NCBI RefSeq assembly: GCF_964253025.1
Contig: NZ_CAXUQC020000001.1
Coordinates: forward strand, 186,001-250,000
Direction of reading: 5' to 3'
From: Rhizobacter sp964253025
Lineage (GTDB): Bacteria > Pseudomonadota > Gammaproteobacteria > Burkholderiales > Burkholderiaceae_C
DNA length: 64,000 bases
The position numbers were made by a program, and so were the translations under genes. Of this stretch, positions 16,131 to 25,653 are shown one piece after another. Positions within the stretch are counted from its first letter, which is position 1. Each line of letters opens with the position of its first letter. Under the pieces are notes generated by a model that made no database searches, was not told the origin of the DNA, and was given only the letters and a program-made list of their open reading frames with translations.

Positions 16131-17045
16131 ATGCGCAGGAAGATCCCCACCACCGCGGCCCTGAGCGTCTTCGAATCGGCCGCGCGGCACCGCAGCTTCA
16201 CGCTGGCCGCAACGGAGCAGGCCATGACGCAGAGCGCGGTCAGCCGGCAGATTGCCGGGCTCGAGGCCTTTCTCGGCGTCAAACTCTTCCGGCGAACCAA
16301 GCGCGGGGTGGTGCTCACCGAAGCGGGCTTGCACTACGGCACCCAGGTCGGCCTGCGGTTGCAGGAAATCGAGCGTGACACGCTGGAACTGATGGCCAGC
16401 CGTGGCCAGGGCGGCACGCTGGAACTGGGCGTGGTGCCCACCTTCGCCACCAAGTGGCTGCTGCCCCGCCTGGGCGCCTTCCAGCGCGAGCACGAAGGCG
16501 TGCTTGTCAACCTCATTCCGCGCACCCGTCCCTTCCTGTTCGAGGGCACGCCCTTCGACGCCGCCATCTACGCGGGGGAGGCCGGCTGGCCCGGCACCGA
16601 GGCCCATTTCCTGATGCGGGAAAGCCTGATGGCCGTCGCTTCACCGGAGCTGCTGGGCGGGCGCCAGGGGCGGATCACCCCCGAGGAACTGTCACGGCTG
16701 CCCCTGCTGCAGCAGAGCACCCGGCCCTACGCCTGGCGCGAATGGCTCGAATCGGTCGGCGTCCGTGCGGCCAACGACATGGCCGGGCCCCGCTATGAAC
16801 TGTTCTCGATGTTGACCGAGGCCGCGATCCACGGCATGGGCGTGGCGTTGATTCCGCGGCTCCTCGTGGAGGACGAACTGGCGCGCGGACGCCTCGTTCC
16901 GGTGCTCCCCCACGAACACCTGAGCCACCGCGCGTACTACCTCATCTACCCTCAGCAACGATCCGAACGTCCGCTGCTCGCCGCCTTCCGCCGCTGGCTT
17001 GCCCAGGAGGCGCAGCACTACCGCGAAGCCCACGGCCTGGGCTGA
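16131..17045 (+). CDS. LysR-type transcriptional regulator (GcvA-like), divergent from gcdH
   Basis: A 304-residue regulator. The N-terminal winged helix-turn-helix (residues about 5-63: LSVFESAARHRSFTLAATEQAMTQSAVSRQI in outline) is followed by a LysR substrate-binding domain starting near LELGVVPTFATKWLLPRL, the pattern of GcvA-like regulators. The start ATG is preceded by GAGAGCCCC, a weak ribosome site. In Burkholderiales such a gene commonly regulates gcdH; the inducer is probably a glutaryl-CoA-pathway intermediate, but this is inference. It overlaps none of the repeat element. Confidence 0.88.
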   Translation: MRRKIPTTAALSVFESAARHRSFTLAATEQAMTQSAVSRQIAGLEAFLGVKLFRRTKRGVVLTEAGLHYGTQVGLRLQEIERDTLELMASRGQGGTLELGVVPTFATKWLLPRLGAFQREHEGVLVNLIPRTRPFLFEGTPFDAAIYAGEAGWPGTEAHFLMRESLMAVASPELLGGRQGRITPEELSRLPLLQQSTRPYAWREWLESVGVRAANDMAGPRYELFSMLTEAAIHGMGVALIPRLLVEDELARGRLVPVLPHEHLSHRAYYLIYPQQRSERPLLAAFRRWLAQEAQHYREAHGLG

Positions 17046-17049
17046 CCGA

Positions 17050-17922
17050 TCACGTTGCCAGGCGAGGGTAGGTGAAAGCGAGGAAGTGCGTCGCGTTGAG
17101 CAGGAAGTGCACCGCGATGGCCGACTCGATGCAACCGGTGCGCGCATACGCCCAGCCGTAGCCGAGGCCGGCCAGCGCAGCCAGGCCGACATAGGCCCAT
17201 CCCCCGGCGGCATGGGCAAGGCCGAACAGCGCGCTCGCCAGCAGCAGAGGCACCCAGCGGCCGATCGTCGGGCCGGAGAGGAACCGCACGCGGGTCAGCC
17301 CGTGCTGCACCACGCCGCGGAAGAAGGCCTCCTCCAGCACGCAGGTCCAGAGCAGCATCTTGCCGAGGAAGGCGGCCGTGAAGGGCGGCAGGTTTCCTTC
17401 CGGACGGATATGGCCGATCCCCCAGGCGAGGCCGACGACGCCGAGGGTCGTGACCGCGGCCACCGGCAAGGCGCCCCACAGTGCCCGGTGCCATTCGGCG
17501 AGGGAACGCACGCGCCGGCAGAAGAAGACGATCAGCAGCAGGCCGGCCATGCCGGCGTCGAAGTGCGCGCTGAACCGCATCGGTTCGGCATCGGCGCTCA
17601 GTTGCACGCCCTCGGCGAAGACGACCGGCCGGAAACCGGGCAAGAGGTGCAAGCCGAGCGCGAAGGCGCCCAGCACGGCGAGCGATCCGGCCGCCCGCCG
17701 GATGCCCGCCGAGGTCGCGGTCTGCCATGCCCGGCCCAGCCCGGCCACGGCCGCGACAGCCACCACGCCGCGGGCATCGGCGACGCCAGTGAACGCGGCG
17801 CACGCCAGGGCGAGCGCCCCGAGCGGCAAGGCGGGCGACAACGTTCCACCGCGTGGCAGGCGCCAGTCGGGCAACCAGGCCGAGCCGATGGCCGCCGCCA
17901 GGAGAAGGGTGGTGATCAACAT
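17050..17922 (-). CDS. CPBP-family intramembrane metalloprotease
   Basis: A 290-residue, strongly hydrophobic inner-membrane protein with around eight predicted spans. The CPBP (CAAX protease/bacteriocin-processing) motifs are present: EExxxR as LEEAFFRGV, a second-motif segment LFGLAHAAGG, and HxxxN as HFLLNATH near the C-terminus. Catalytic residues are intact. The start is the ATG beginning the first hydrophobic stretch (MLITTLLLAAA); upstream codons are Arg-rich and unlikely to be translated. It converges on the LysR gene and is divergent from a MarR gene. Substrate unknown. Confidence 0.8.
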   Translation of the reverse strand: MLITTLLLAAAIGSAWLPDWRLPRGGTLSPALPLGALALACAAFTGVADARGVVAVAAVAGLGRAWQTATSAGIRRAAGSLAVLGAFALGLHLLPGFRPVVFAEGVQLSADAEPMRFSAHFDAGMAGLLLIVFFCRRVRSLAEWHRALWGALPVAAVTTLGVVGLAWGIGHIRPEGNLPPFTAAFLGKMLLWTCVLEEAFFRGVVQHGLTRVRFLSGPTIGRWVPLLLASALFGLAHAAGGWAYVGLAALAGLGYGWAYARTGCIESAIAVHFLLNATHFLAFTYPRLAT

Positions 17923-18032
17923 GGAAAGCCGCCGGCGCGGTCGAGGCACGAGGCCTCGGACTTTAAGCCCTGGCCGGCGGCCGGGCGGGCGCCATCGCAT
18001 CCGACGTGATGTCCGGGCAAATGCCGGCTCGA

Positions 18033-18056
18033 TATACTTCACATGCGAAATGATTC
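18033..18056 (+). promoter_or_regulatory. -10 box and short palindromes upstream of the second MarR gene
   Basis: TATACT (18033-18038) is a good -10 hexamer, with a weak -35. Immediately downstream are the short dyads TTCACATGCGAA and CGAA-ATGA-TTCG, which could be a MarR autoregulatory site over the transcription start. The position argues for translation starting at the ATG at 18071, not the one at 18050. Confidence 0.4.
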
Positions 18057-18070
18057 GGAACTTGTCCGCC

Positions 18071-18520
18071 ATGCCCCCACGCCACCGGTTCGTCTTCCTG
18101 CTCAACAGCGCGCAGCGCCGGCTTCAGCTGTGGGTCGCCGCCGAACAGGCGCGGCTGGCCCGTGGCACCGAGGCCACGCCGTCGCCGGCCCAGGGCGGCG
18201 TGCTGTTCATCCTGGCGAAGACCGATGGCGCCACGATGGGCGAACTGGCACAGGCACTCGATCTCGTGCCGTCCGCCGTTTCGGGCCTGGTGCAGCGGAT
18301 GGAAGCGCTCGGCTGGGTGCAGCGCGCCTGTTGCGAGCGCGACGCCCGCACGCAGCGGGTGTGGTTGCTGCCGCCCGGTCGCGAGCAGCTGCCGGCCCTT
18401 CGCCAGGCGCTGTCGCGCATCAACGCGCAACTGACCGACGGCTTCAACGAAGACGAACTCGCGACCATCGCCCGGTGGCTGCAGCACGTGCAGCGGCTGG
18501 GGCTTCCTTCCTCCGACTGA
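18071..18520 (+). CDS. MarR-family transcriptional regulator
   Basis: A 149-residue winged-helix regulator: recognition region TMGELAQALDLVPSAVSGLVQRMEALG and wing ERDARTQRVWLLPPG. It lacks the OhrR N-terminal cysteine, so peroxide sensing is not expected. An alternative ATG seven codons upstream would overlap the likely transcription start, so the inner ATG is preferred. It is followed 17 bases later by an alpha/beta hydrolase gene, which is its likely target or partner. Confidence 0.82.
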   Translation: MPPRHRFVFLLNSAQRRLQLWVAAEQARLARGTEATPSPAQGGVLFILAKTDGATMGELAQALDLVPSAVSGLVQRMEALGWVQRACCERDARTQRVWLLPPGREQLPALRQALSRINAQLTDGFNEDELATIARWLQHVQRLGLPSSD

Positions 18521-18537
18521 CCACACGGGACGCTGCC

Positions 18538-19461
18538 ATGAACCCCACTCCTCCTGCCGACGGTCCTGCGCCCGAACTTGTCGACATCGCCTGCGCCGAC
18601 GGGCAGCGCCTGCGCGGCCACTTCATTCCCGCTGCTGGCGACTGCGGCGGCCTGCCGGTGCTGATCTCTCCGGCGACCGGCGTGAAGCAGCACTTCTATC
18701 TGCGCTTCGCCCGCTGGCTGGCGAACCAGGGCCACGACGTGCTGGTGTTCGACTACCGCGGCATCGGGCTTTCGCTCGAGGGGCCGCTGGCCCAATGTCA
18801 AGCAACGCTCGCCGAGTGGGGACAGGTGGACCAGGTGGCCGCCATCGACTGGCTCCTGGCACGCAGCGGGGCGCAGTCGCTCGTCCTCGTCGGACACAGC
18901 GCCGGCGGGCAGATGATCGGCCTGCTGCCCAACCACCGGAGAATCGCTCGCCTGGTGGGCGTGGCCGCCTCGACCGGATGGTTCAAGGGCATGCGTCGCT
19001 CCTTCGCCTTGAAGGCTCACCTCGGGCTGCGCGTCCTCGTGCCGCTCGGCATTCGTCTCAAAGGTTATGCGCCGACGGCCGCGCTCGGCCTGGGCGAGAA
19101 CCTGCCGGCCGAGGTCGGGCGGCAATGGGGCGAGTGGTGCGCCGCCGGCGGATATGCCACCAATGCCGTGCGAGGTCGTCCCGAGCAGGACTTCCATGCG
19201 CAGGTCACCTCGCACGTCACGGTCCTGCATGCGGAGGACGACGACATCGCCACCCCGGCCACCGTCGCCGACCTGTTGCGCACCCTACCGGCCGTGACGA
19301 GCGAGGTGCTGCAGGTCGAGCCGCGCGCGCACGGTTTGCGCGGGCTCGGGCACCTCGACTGGTTCAGGCAATCCCATCAGGCGGTGTGGCCCTTGATGGC
19401 CCGGGCGGTGAGAGGCGAGGCCTTGGTCGCGTCCGGGTCCGCCGCGGCGCTGGTGCGTTGA
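18538..19461 (+). CDS. Alpha/beta hydrolase (serine aminopeptidase-like)
   Basis: A 307-residue cytoplasmic hydrolase. The nucleophile elbow GHSAGG carries the catalytic serine, preceded by the oxyanion-type segment SPATGVKQHFY; a candidate Asp lies in LHAEDDDIATP and His in LGHLDWFR. The pattern matches the S33-like hydrolases annotated as predicted alpha/beta hydrolases of the COG4757 type. Cotranscription with the upstream MarR gene is likely from the 17-base gap. Substrate unknown. Confidence 0.82.
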   Translation: MNPTPPADGPAPELVDIACADGQRLRGHFIPAAGDCGGLPVLISPATGVKQHFYLRFARWLANQGHDVLVFDYRGIGLSLEGPLAQCQATLAEWGQVDQVAAIDWLLARSGAQSLVLVGHSAGGQMIGLLPNHRRIARLVGVAASTGWFKGMRRSFALKAHLGLRVLVPLGIRLKGYAPTAALGLGENLPAEVGRQWGEWCAAGGYATNAVRGRPEQDFHAQVTSHVTVLHAEDDDIATPATVADLLRTLPAVTSEVLQVEPRAHGLRGLGHLDWFRQSHQAVWPLMARAVRGEALVASGSAAALVR

Positions 19462-19486
19462 CGCAACAATAGAGCCGGGTAAAAAT
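19458..19486 (+). promoter_or_regulatory. Promoter of the first DUF2239 gene
   Basis: TTGACG, 16-base spacer ending in CCGGG, then TAAAAA(T). The CCGGGTRAAAAT block and the spacing recur at the second DUF2239 gene, suggesting a shared regulator. Confidence 0.55.
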
Positions 19487-19513
19487 AGTGCACCCTCCCG
19501 CTCGGTGAAGCAC

Positions 19514-20146
19514 ATGCCTCCTCACGCCCAATCCTCCTGCATTGCTTTCGACGGCCTCCGTCGCATTGCCATCGGGCCCCTCGCAGAGGTGGCCGCCCAG
19601 ACCAAGCAGGCGATCGACGCAGGGGCGAAAGGCCCGGTCCTGATCTTCGACGACATGACGAGCGAGCCGGTGGAACTCGACTTCCGCGGCACGGTGGCCG
19701 ACGTGGTGGCACGCCTTCCCGCTGCACCCTCGTCGTCGGTGGAGGTGCCGGCGCAGGCGCCGGCGGTCGACATGCCGCGGGGACGCGGTCGTCCCCGGCT
19801 CGGGGTGGTCGCGCGCGAGGTGACGTTGCTGCCTCGGCACTGGGACTGGCTCGCCTCGCAGCCCGGCGGCGCGTCGGTCGCCCTGCGCAAGCTGGTCGAG
19901 GTGGCACGTCGCACCCATGCCGCGGCCGATGGGGCCCGGCAGTCCCGGGAGTCGGCCTATCGGTTCATGTCCGCGATGGCCAGCGGGTTCGACACCTTCG
20001 AGGAAGCCTCGCGCGCCCTGTTCGCCAAACAGGGGGCTCGCTTCCAGGATCTGGTGCGGGCCTGGCCCGTCGATGTCCGCCAGCACGCCCTGGCGCTCGC
20101 GCTGGCTTCCTTTGCCGCCGAGGCGGCGCCGGAATCTCAGGAATAG
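19514..20146 (+). CDS. DUF2239 family protein with AT-hook-like motif
   Basis: A 210-residue protein matching DUF2239. The core VTLLPRHWDWLASQPGGASVALRKL (about residues 105-130) is diagnostic; the C-terminal part is helical. Just before the core is the basic segment PRGRGRPRLG, which resembles an AT-hook (GRP core), so DNA binding is possible. Biochemical function is unknown. A GTG three codons upstream could also be the start. A paralogue of the core lies about 700 bases away on the other strand. Confidence 0.78.
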   Translation: MPPHAQSSCIAFDGLRRIAIGPLAEVAAQTKQAIDAGAKGPVLIFDDMTSEPVELDFRGTVADVVARLPAAPSSSVEVPAQAPAVDMPRGRGRPRLGVVAREVTLLPRHWDWLASQPGGASVALRKLVEVARRTHAAADGARQSRESAYRFMSAMASGFDTFEEASRALFAKQGARFQDLVRAWPVDVRQHALALALASFAAEAAPESQE

Positions 20147-20481
20147 AGCTCGGCGTTGCTGCCGGCGCGCCACGCCGCAAAGCGGGCTTCAAGGGCCGCC
20201 ACCGGGTCGAAGCCCGGATCGTCCCGGGGTTCGATCCGCTCCAGCACCTCGAAGGTGAATTGCGCTTCACCGTACTGGCGCCAGTCCGCCATCAGGTCGC
20301 GATGGCGGTGCACTCCGCGCTGCAATTCCACGCGATGCCGGTTGATGGCGGCGGTGAGGTTCAGGCTCGTGGCTACCAGCAGCCGACCGGTGACCCGGTT
20401 GCGGATCGCGAAGAGCCCCATCGGCGGTGGCGTCAGCTTGTAGGCGAGCTTCAGCGCCTTGCGCCGCTCTGGGCTGGTCAC
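20137..20481 (-). CDS. GIY-YIG-fold protein with degenerate active site
   Basis: A 114-residue protein with the GIY-YIG nuclease outline: MGLFAIRNRVTGRLLVATS, then INRHRVELQRGVHRHRDLMADW and FEVLERIEP. The two signature tyrosines are replaced (GLF and VAT in place of GIY and YIG), so cleavage activity is doubtful. The GTG start overlaps the stop of the upstream DUF2239-like gene (GTGA) and has GAGGAAA seven bases before it, so translational coupling is clear. Its 3' end overlaps the convergent DUF2239 gene by ten bases. Confidence 0.75.
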   Translation of the reverse strand: MTSPERRKALKLAYKLTPPPMGLFAIRNRVTGRLLVATSLNLTAAINRHRVELQRGVHRHRDLMADWRQYGEAQFTFEVLERIEPRDDPGFDPVAALEARFAAWRAGSNAELYS

Positions 20482-20837
20482 GACTTTTCCTCGGACGACC
20501 ACGCCGCGGCCGCCAGCGCGGCCGCGCGGGTGCGGACTTCCGAAGGCCACGTTGCCGTGTGGTGAGTGAAGTCGGCAGGCCGCCCGGCATACAGCGCACG
20601 CACGGCGTCTTCGAAGCCGGCTCGGTCACCAGCCGCGTCACGCAGGTAGGTGTAGCAGCCATCCCGGGCCGACGCCCGGCGCTGGACGCCCTGCGGATCG
20701 CGACGGGCCTCATCGATCATTCGCCGCAGCGTGGCGCTGGCACTGCGGGGCTGAGTGCGCAGCCATTCCCAGTGGCGGGGGAGCAGGCTGATGCCCTGCG
20801 TGTCGAGGGTGGCGACGGGTGGAAGGGTCTCGGTCAT
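20478..20837 (-). CDS. Short DUF2239-like protein
   Basis: A 119-residue protein sharing the DUF2239 core (ISLLPRHWEWLRTQPRSASATLRRMIDEARR, about residues 15-45) and the C-terminal helical part with the neighbouring 210-residue protein, but lacking that protein's first 90 residues and AT-hook-like motif. The start is the ATG beginning MTETLPP; an earlier in-frame ATG lies inside the probable -10 box. It is translationally coupled to the GIY-YIG-like gene. Confidence 0.75.
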   Translation of the reverse strand: MTETLPPVATLDTQGISLLPRHWEWLRTQPRSASATLRRMIDEARRDPQGVQRRASARDGCYTYLRDAAGDRAGFEDAVRALYAGRPADFTHHTATWPSEVRTRAAALAAAAWSSEEKS

Positions 20838-20859
20838 GGTCAATGGTCCAAAGGGTCTC

Positions 20860-20888
20860 ATTTTCACCCGGATAAATAAACCCCGCAA
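20860..20888 (-). promoter_or_regulatory. Promoter of the short DUF2239 gene
   Basis: Read on the minus strand: TTGCGG, a 16-base spacer ending in CCGGG, then TGAAAA(T). Geometry and the CCGGGTRAAAAT block match the promoter of the other DUF2239 gene. ACCCGGAT (20866-20873) and ATCCGGGT (20892-20899) form an 8-bp inverted repeat across the region. Confidence 0.5.
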
Positions 20889-21030
20889 TTAAATCCGGGT
20901 TCATTTGTCGCCTATCTTCCGGCCGAAGAAGCTCGATGCCCCTCTGACGAACCGGCGTCCGCACCGCTGCCACACTGCCTGCCCTGGAACGTTCGTCTGG
21001 CGAACGTGCCGTTCACGGCGAGAGGTCACC

Positions 21031-21603
21031 ATGAAGCGTCGTTCAGTTGTTCTGGGTTCGCTGGGCGGGGTCCTCGCCGCGACAGTGCGCGCGCAGGCAT
21101 CGGATCAGGCGCTTTCGTTGCTCCGGCAAGGCGGCGTGGTGCTTGTCATTCGGCATGCACTGGCCCCCGGCAACTTCGATCCCCCCGGTTTTCGCCTGGG
21201 TGACTGCAGCACCCAGCGCAACCTCAGTGACGAGGGTCGGGCGCAGGCCCGCGCGCTCGGCGAGCGCCTGCGCGCGGCGAGTCTCGTGCCGGCCGCCGTG
21301 AGGTCGAGCCCCTGGTGCCGCTGCATTGAAACGGCTGAACTCGCTTTCGGTCGGGCCGAGCCCTGGGCCGCCCTCGGGTCGCCACGCGGTGGCGTGGAAG
21401 TCACCGGTCCGGAGCCGCTCGCGGCGCTTCGCCAGGCCGTGGTCGCAGCAGCCCGTCAGAAGGGGCGCTTCGACGTCTGGGTCACTCACATGTTCGTGCT
21501 CAGTGCCCTCCTGGACACCCATGCCGACTCGGGCGAGGGCCTCGTCCTGGCGCCCGACTCGCGAGGCAAGGTTGCAGTACTCGCCCGATTGCCGGCCGCT
21601 TGA
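21031..21603 (+). CDS. Exported histidine phosphatase-superfamily protein
   Basis: A 190-residue protein with an N-terminal signal peptide (KRRSVVLGSLGGVLAATVRA; cleavage near residue 22). The phosphatase motif appears as VIRHALAPG, with RHA instead of the classical RHG but keeping the catalytic His. A second catalytic-region Arg and Glu are seen in VRSSPWCRCIETAELAFG, and the second His in WVTHMF. This subgroup is common in Proteobacteria and acts in the periplasm on an unknown phosphoester. GAGAGG before the ATG decides the start. Confidence 0.8.
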   Translation: MKRRSVVLGSLGGVLAATVRAQASDQALSLLRQGGVVLVIRHALAPGNFDPPGFRLGDCSTQRNLSDEGRAQARALGERLRAASLVPAAVRSSPWCRCIETAELAFGRAEPWAALGSPRGGVEVTGPEPLAALRQAVVAAARQKGRFDVWVTHMFVLSALLDTHADSGEGLVLAPDSRGKVAVLARLPAA

Positions 21604-21623
21604 TGCTGGCGCAGCTGGAAGGG

Positions 21624-23498
21624 TCAGCCGTTGCGCCGCTGCGCGAGGTGCCGGTACACCGTGCTGCGGTGGATGCCCAGGCGCCGTGCCGTCTCGGCGA
21701 CCCGTCCGCCGCAGGATTCGAGCGTGCGGGCGATGGCCCGTGCCGTCAGGTCGCCGAGCGGCACGGCCACTGAGGCACCGCCGTCCTCCGCGCAAGGCGG
21801 CGTGGCCCGCACCTCGAGGGCAGCGCCTGTCGCGACAGGGAGCAGCGTCACCTCCGTCACCGTGCTCCCCGGCGTGGCCAGGGCCGCGGCCGTGCGCAGG
21901 CAGTTGAGCAACTCGCGCACGTTGCCGGGCCACGGCTGCCGGTCCAGCAGGTCCAGCGCCTCGGGGGCGAGGCGCAGCCCGTGCGCCCGGCCACCGACGT
22001 CGGCGAACAGCTGCTCGATGAAGGCGCGCCGGTCGGGTCGATCACGCAAGGCGGGCAGGGCCACGCAGTAGCCGGCGATGCGGTAGAGCAGGTCACTGCG
22101 GAAGTCGCCGCGCGCGGCCAGCGCAGGGAGGTCGCAGTGGGTTGCGCAGACGAGGTCGAAGTCCACGGCGATCGCCCGCCCTCCGCCGAGCGGCGTCACG
22201 CTGCGCGTCTCCAGCACCCGCAGCAGCCGCGTCTGCATGGCCACCGGCATGTCGCCGATTTCGTCGAGGAACAGGACACCGCCCTGCGCCTCCCGGATGC
22301 GCCCGGGGATGCCGCGGCGGCGTGCGCCGGTGAAAGCGCCATCCTCGTAGCCGAACAGTTCGGCCTCGATGAGCGACTCGGGCAAGGCCGCGCAGTTGAC
22401 CGCGACGAACGGGCCGCTGCGGCGGCGCCCGCTGCGGTGCAGCCGCTGCGCGAAGACCTCCTTGCCCACCCCGGTCTCACCCGTCACGAGGACCGGCACG
22501 CCGGCGTCCGCCACCCGCACTGCCGGCCCGAGGAGCGCGTCCAGCGGGTCGGTGACCGGAGATGCAGGCGCGGCCGCCGGCGCTGGCGTGGGCCGCATCG
22601 ACCGATGGACCGCAGCGCCGGTATCGATGGTGGCCACCATGGACCGGCCTCCCGGCAGCGTGATCAGCACGCCACGCGGGTCCATCCGGGACCACGGGCG
22701 GCCAAGCACTTCCTCGACCGGCCGGTCGAGCAGGGAGTTCCAGGTCTCGCCCAGCAGGGACAGGCCGACGCTGTTCGCAGCCACCACCCGCCCATCCACG
22801 ACGGCCAGGACTCCCTCTCTCGGCGTTCCCAGCAGGGCCGGCTTGAGGTGGAAGCGCAGCAGCTGACCCGGCGCCGATCCCACCAGCAACCGGTGCTCGA
22901 TCTGCCGTGCCGCCATTCGCACCAGGCCGAGCGCATGCAAGTCCAGGCGAGCCGGCTCGCCCGACATGTCGAGAACGCCGGCCACCGAGCCCCGTCCATC
23001 GAAGATCGGTGCGGCAGCGCACGCCAGGATGGCGTTGCCGTCGAGGTAGTGCTCGCCACCGCGTACCGCCAGTGCTGCACGCTCGACGAGCGCCGTGCCG
23101 ATCGCATTGGTGCCCCGGGCCCCCTCGGACCAGTCGGCTCCCGGCCGCAGGGCCAGTCGTTCGGCCTTGGGAACGAAATCGGTGCTGCCCACCTCGTCGA
23201 GGATCACGCCTTGCGCGTCGCAGATGACCGCGACACAGCCGGTTTCGGTGAGGTGCTCGGTCAGGCCGTCGAGTTCCGGTTGGGCGCAGGCCAGCAGGGT
23301 CCGGGCGCCGTCGCGGCGCTCCCGCACGACGGTGGTCGCCATGGGCACCCACAGGTCCGGGTCGGGCCCCGCGGTCTGGCAGCGCATCCACGAGCGGGTG
23401 ATGTGAGGCGGCAGCACGCCTTCCGGTGCACGGCCCTGCACAAAGAACATGTCGCGGGCCTGCTGGACCTGCGACACGCTCAGCGCGATGTCGGACAT
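21624..23498 (-). CDS. Sigma-54-dependent AcoR-like transcriptional activator
   Basis: A 624-residue activator. An N-terminal sensor region (about 1-200) with GAF-like pattern is typical of AcoR. A PAS-like segment (about 225-300) follows. The AAA+ domain (about 318-545) has Walker A GETGVGKE (340-347), GAFTGA (387-392) for sigma-54 contact and Walker B VLFLDEIGD. A Fis-type helix-turn-helix ends the protein (ESCGGRVAETARRLGIHRSTVYRHL). GAGGAG supports the start. It is divergent from an aldehyde dehydrogenase-DUF779 operon that carries candidate upstream sites and a -24/-12 promoter, so that operon is the probable target. The inducer may be an alcohol, an aldehyde or acetoin. Confidence 0.88.
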   Translation of the reverse strand: MSDIALSVSQVQQARDMFFVQGRAPEGVLPPHITRSWMRCQTAGPDPDLWVPMATTVVRERRDGARTLLACAQPELDGLTEHLTETGCVAVICDAQGVILDEVGSTDFVPKAERLALRPGADWSEGARGTNAIGTALVERAALAVRGGEHYLDGNAILACAAAPIFDGRGSVAGVLDMSGEPARLDLHALGLVRMAARQIEHRLLVGSAPGQLLRFHLKPALLGTPREGVLAVVDGRVVAANSVGLSLLGETWNSLLDRPVEEVLGRPWSRMDPRGVLITLPGGRSMVATIDTGAAVHRSMRPTPAPAAAPASPVTDPLDALLGPAVRVADAGVPVLVTGETGVGKEVFAQRLHRSGRRRSGPFVAVNCAALPESLIEAELFGYEDGAFTGARRRGIPGRIREAQGGVLFLDEIGDMPVAMQTRLLRVLETRSVTPLGGGRAIAVDFDLVCATHCDLPALAARGDFRSDLLYRIAGYCVALPALRDRPDRRAFIEQLFADVGGRAHGLRLAPEALDLLDRQPWPGNVRELLNCLRTAAALATPGSTVTEVTLLPVATGAALEVRATPPCAEDGGASVAVPLGDLTARAIARTLESCGGRVAETARRLGIHRSTVYRHLAQRRNG

Positions 23499-23511
23499 GG
23501 CATCTCCTCGG

Positions 23512-23571
23512 TGTCGCACGGCGCTCGCCGCATGCGACGTTGTCGCGCCCGCCATGTCGCAGCCTGCGACA
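23512..23571. promoter_or_regulatory. Candidate upstream activating sites for the AcoR-like activator
   Basis: A near-consensus palindrome TGTCGCA-GCC-TGCGACA (23555-23571), a second dyad GCGAC-GTT-GTCGC (23534-23546) and a half-site TGTCGCA (23512-23518). They lie about 100-155 bases upstream of the candidate -24/-12 promoter, the distance expected for enhancer sites of a sigma-54 activator. Confidence 0.65.
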
Positions 23572-23668
23572 CCCCGCACTCGGGCGCCGTCGGTGCGGCC
23601 GGGGATTGCCAGTGTGCGCCCGGGCCTCGCCCCGTCACAGCCCACCCCGGGAAACTCCCAAGGTTTTC

Positions 23669-23684
23669 GGGCCCGGCGCTTGCG
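23669..23684 (+). promoter_or_regulatory. Candidate sigma-54 (-24/-12) promoter of the aldehyde dehydrogenase operon
   Basis: GGGCCCG-GCGC-TTGCG keeps the invariant GG and GC with the required ten-base gap and most of the flanking consensus. Transcription would begin near 23694, about 40 bases ahead of the coding start. Confidence 0.5.
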
Positions 23685-23734
23685 CCGGAAGGGGCGCCGC
23701 CGTCGCGGCACATCCCTGCAACCTGGAGAGACAC

Positions 23735-25255
<1,521 letters not shown>

Positions 25256-25257
25256 GC

Positions 25258-25647
25258 ATGGAAGCCGCCGAAGGGACCGGCGTGCTGCAGGTCGCGGCCA
25301 CGCCGGCGGCGCTCGAACTCATCGAGCGCATGGTGGCGCGGCACGGTCCGGTCATGTTCCATCAGTCCGGCGGCTGCTGCGACGGCAGCTCGCCCATGTG
25401 CTACCCGGCCGGCGACTTCATCGTTGGCGACCGGGACCGGCTGCTCGGGCACATCGGCGGGGCGCCGTTCTACATCAGCGGGCCGCAGTTCGAGTACTGG
25501 AAGCACACCCAGCTGACGATCGACGTCGTGCCGGGCCGGGGCGGCATGTTCTCGCTCGAAGGGCCCGAGGGCCTTCGGTTCCTCACCCGCTCGCGCCTGT
25601 TCACCGAGGCCGAGTGGGCCTGGCTCGAGGAGGCAGGGCGGGTGTAG
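25258..25647 (+). CDS. DUF779 family protein
   Basis: A 129-residue protein of the DUF779 family, which co-occurs with ExaC/AldB-type aldehyde dehydrogenases. The signature is a Cys-rich segment HQSGGCCDGSSPMCY (about 35-49), followed by ISGPQFEYWKHTQLTIDVVPGRG. The Cys cluster suggests metal or thiol chemistry, but activity is not established. The gene begins two bases after the dehydrogenase stop. Confidence 0.88.
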   Translation: MEAAEGTGVLQVAATPAALELIERMVARHGPVMFHQSGGCCDGSSPMCYPAGDFIVGDRDRLLGHIGGAPFYISGPQFEYWKHTQLTIDVVPGRGGMFSLEGPEGLRFLTRSRLFTEAEWAWLEEAGRV

Positions 25648-25653
25648 CCCCGT

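Noticed and set aside
15783..16378. Several open frames across the inverted-repeat element
   Set aside because: They run through palindromic sequence, lack ribosome sites and give low-complexity Arg/Ala-rich products.
23705..23720. GGCACATCCCTGCA as a -24/-12 promoter
   Set aside because: GG to GC gap is nine bases instead of ten, and it lies too close to the coding start.
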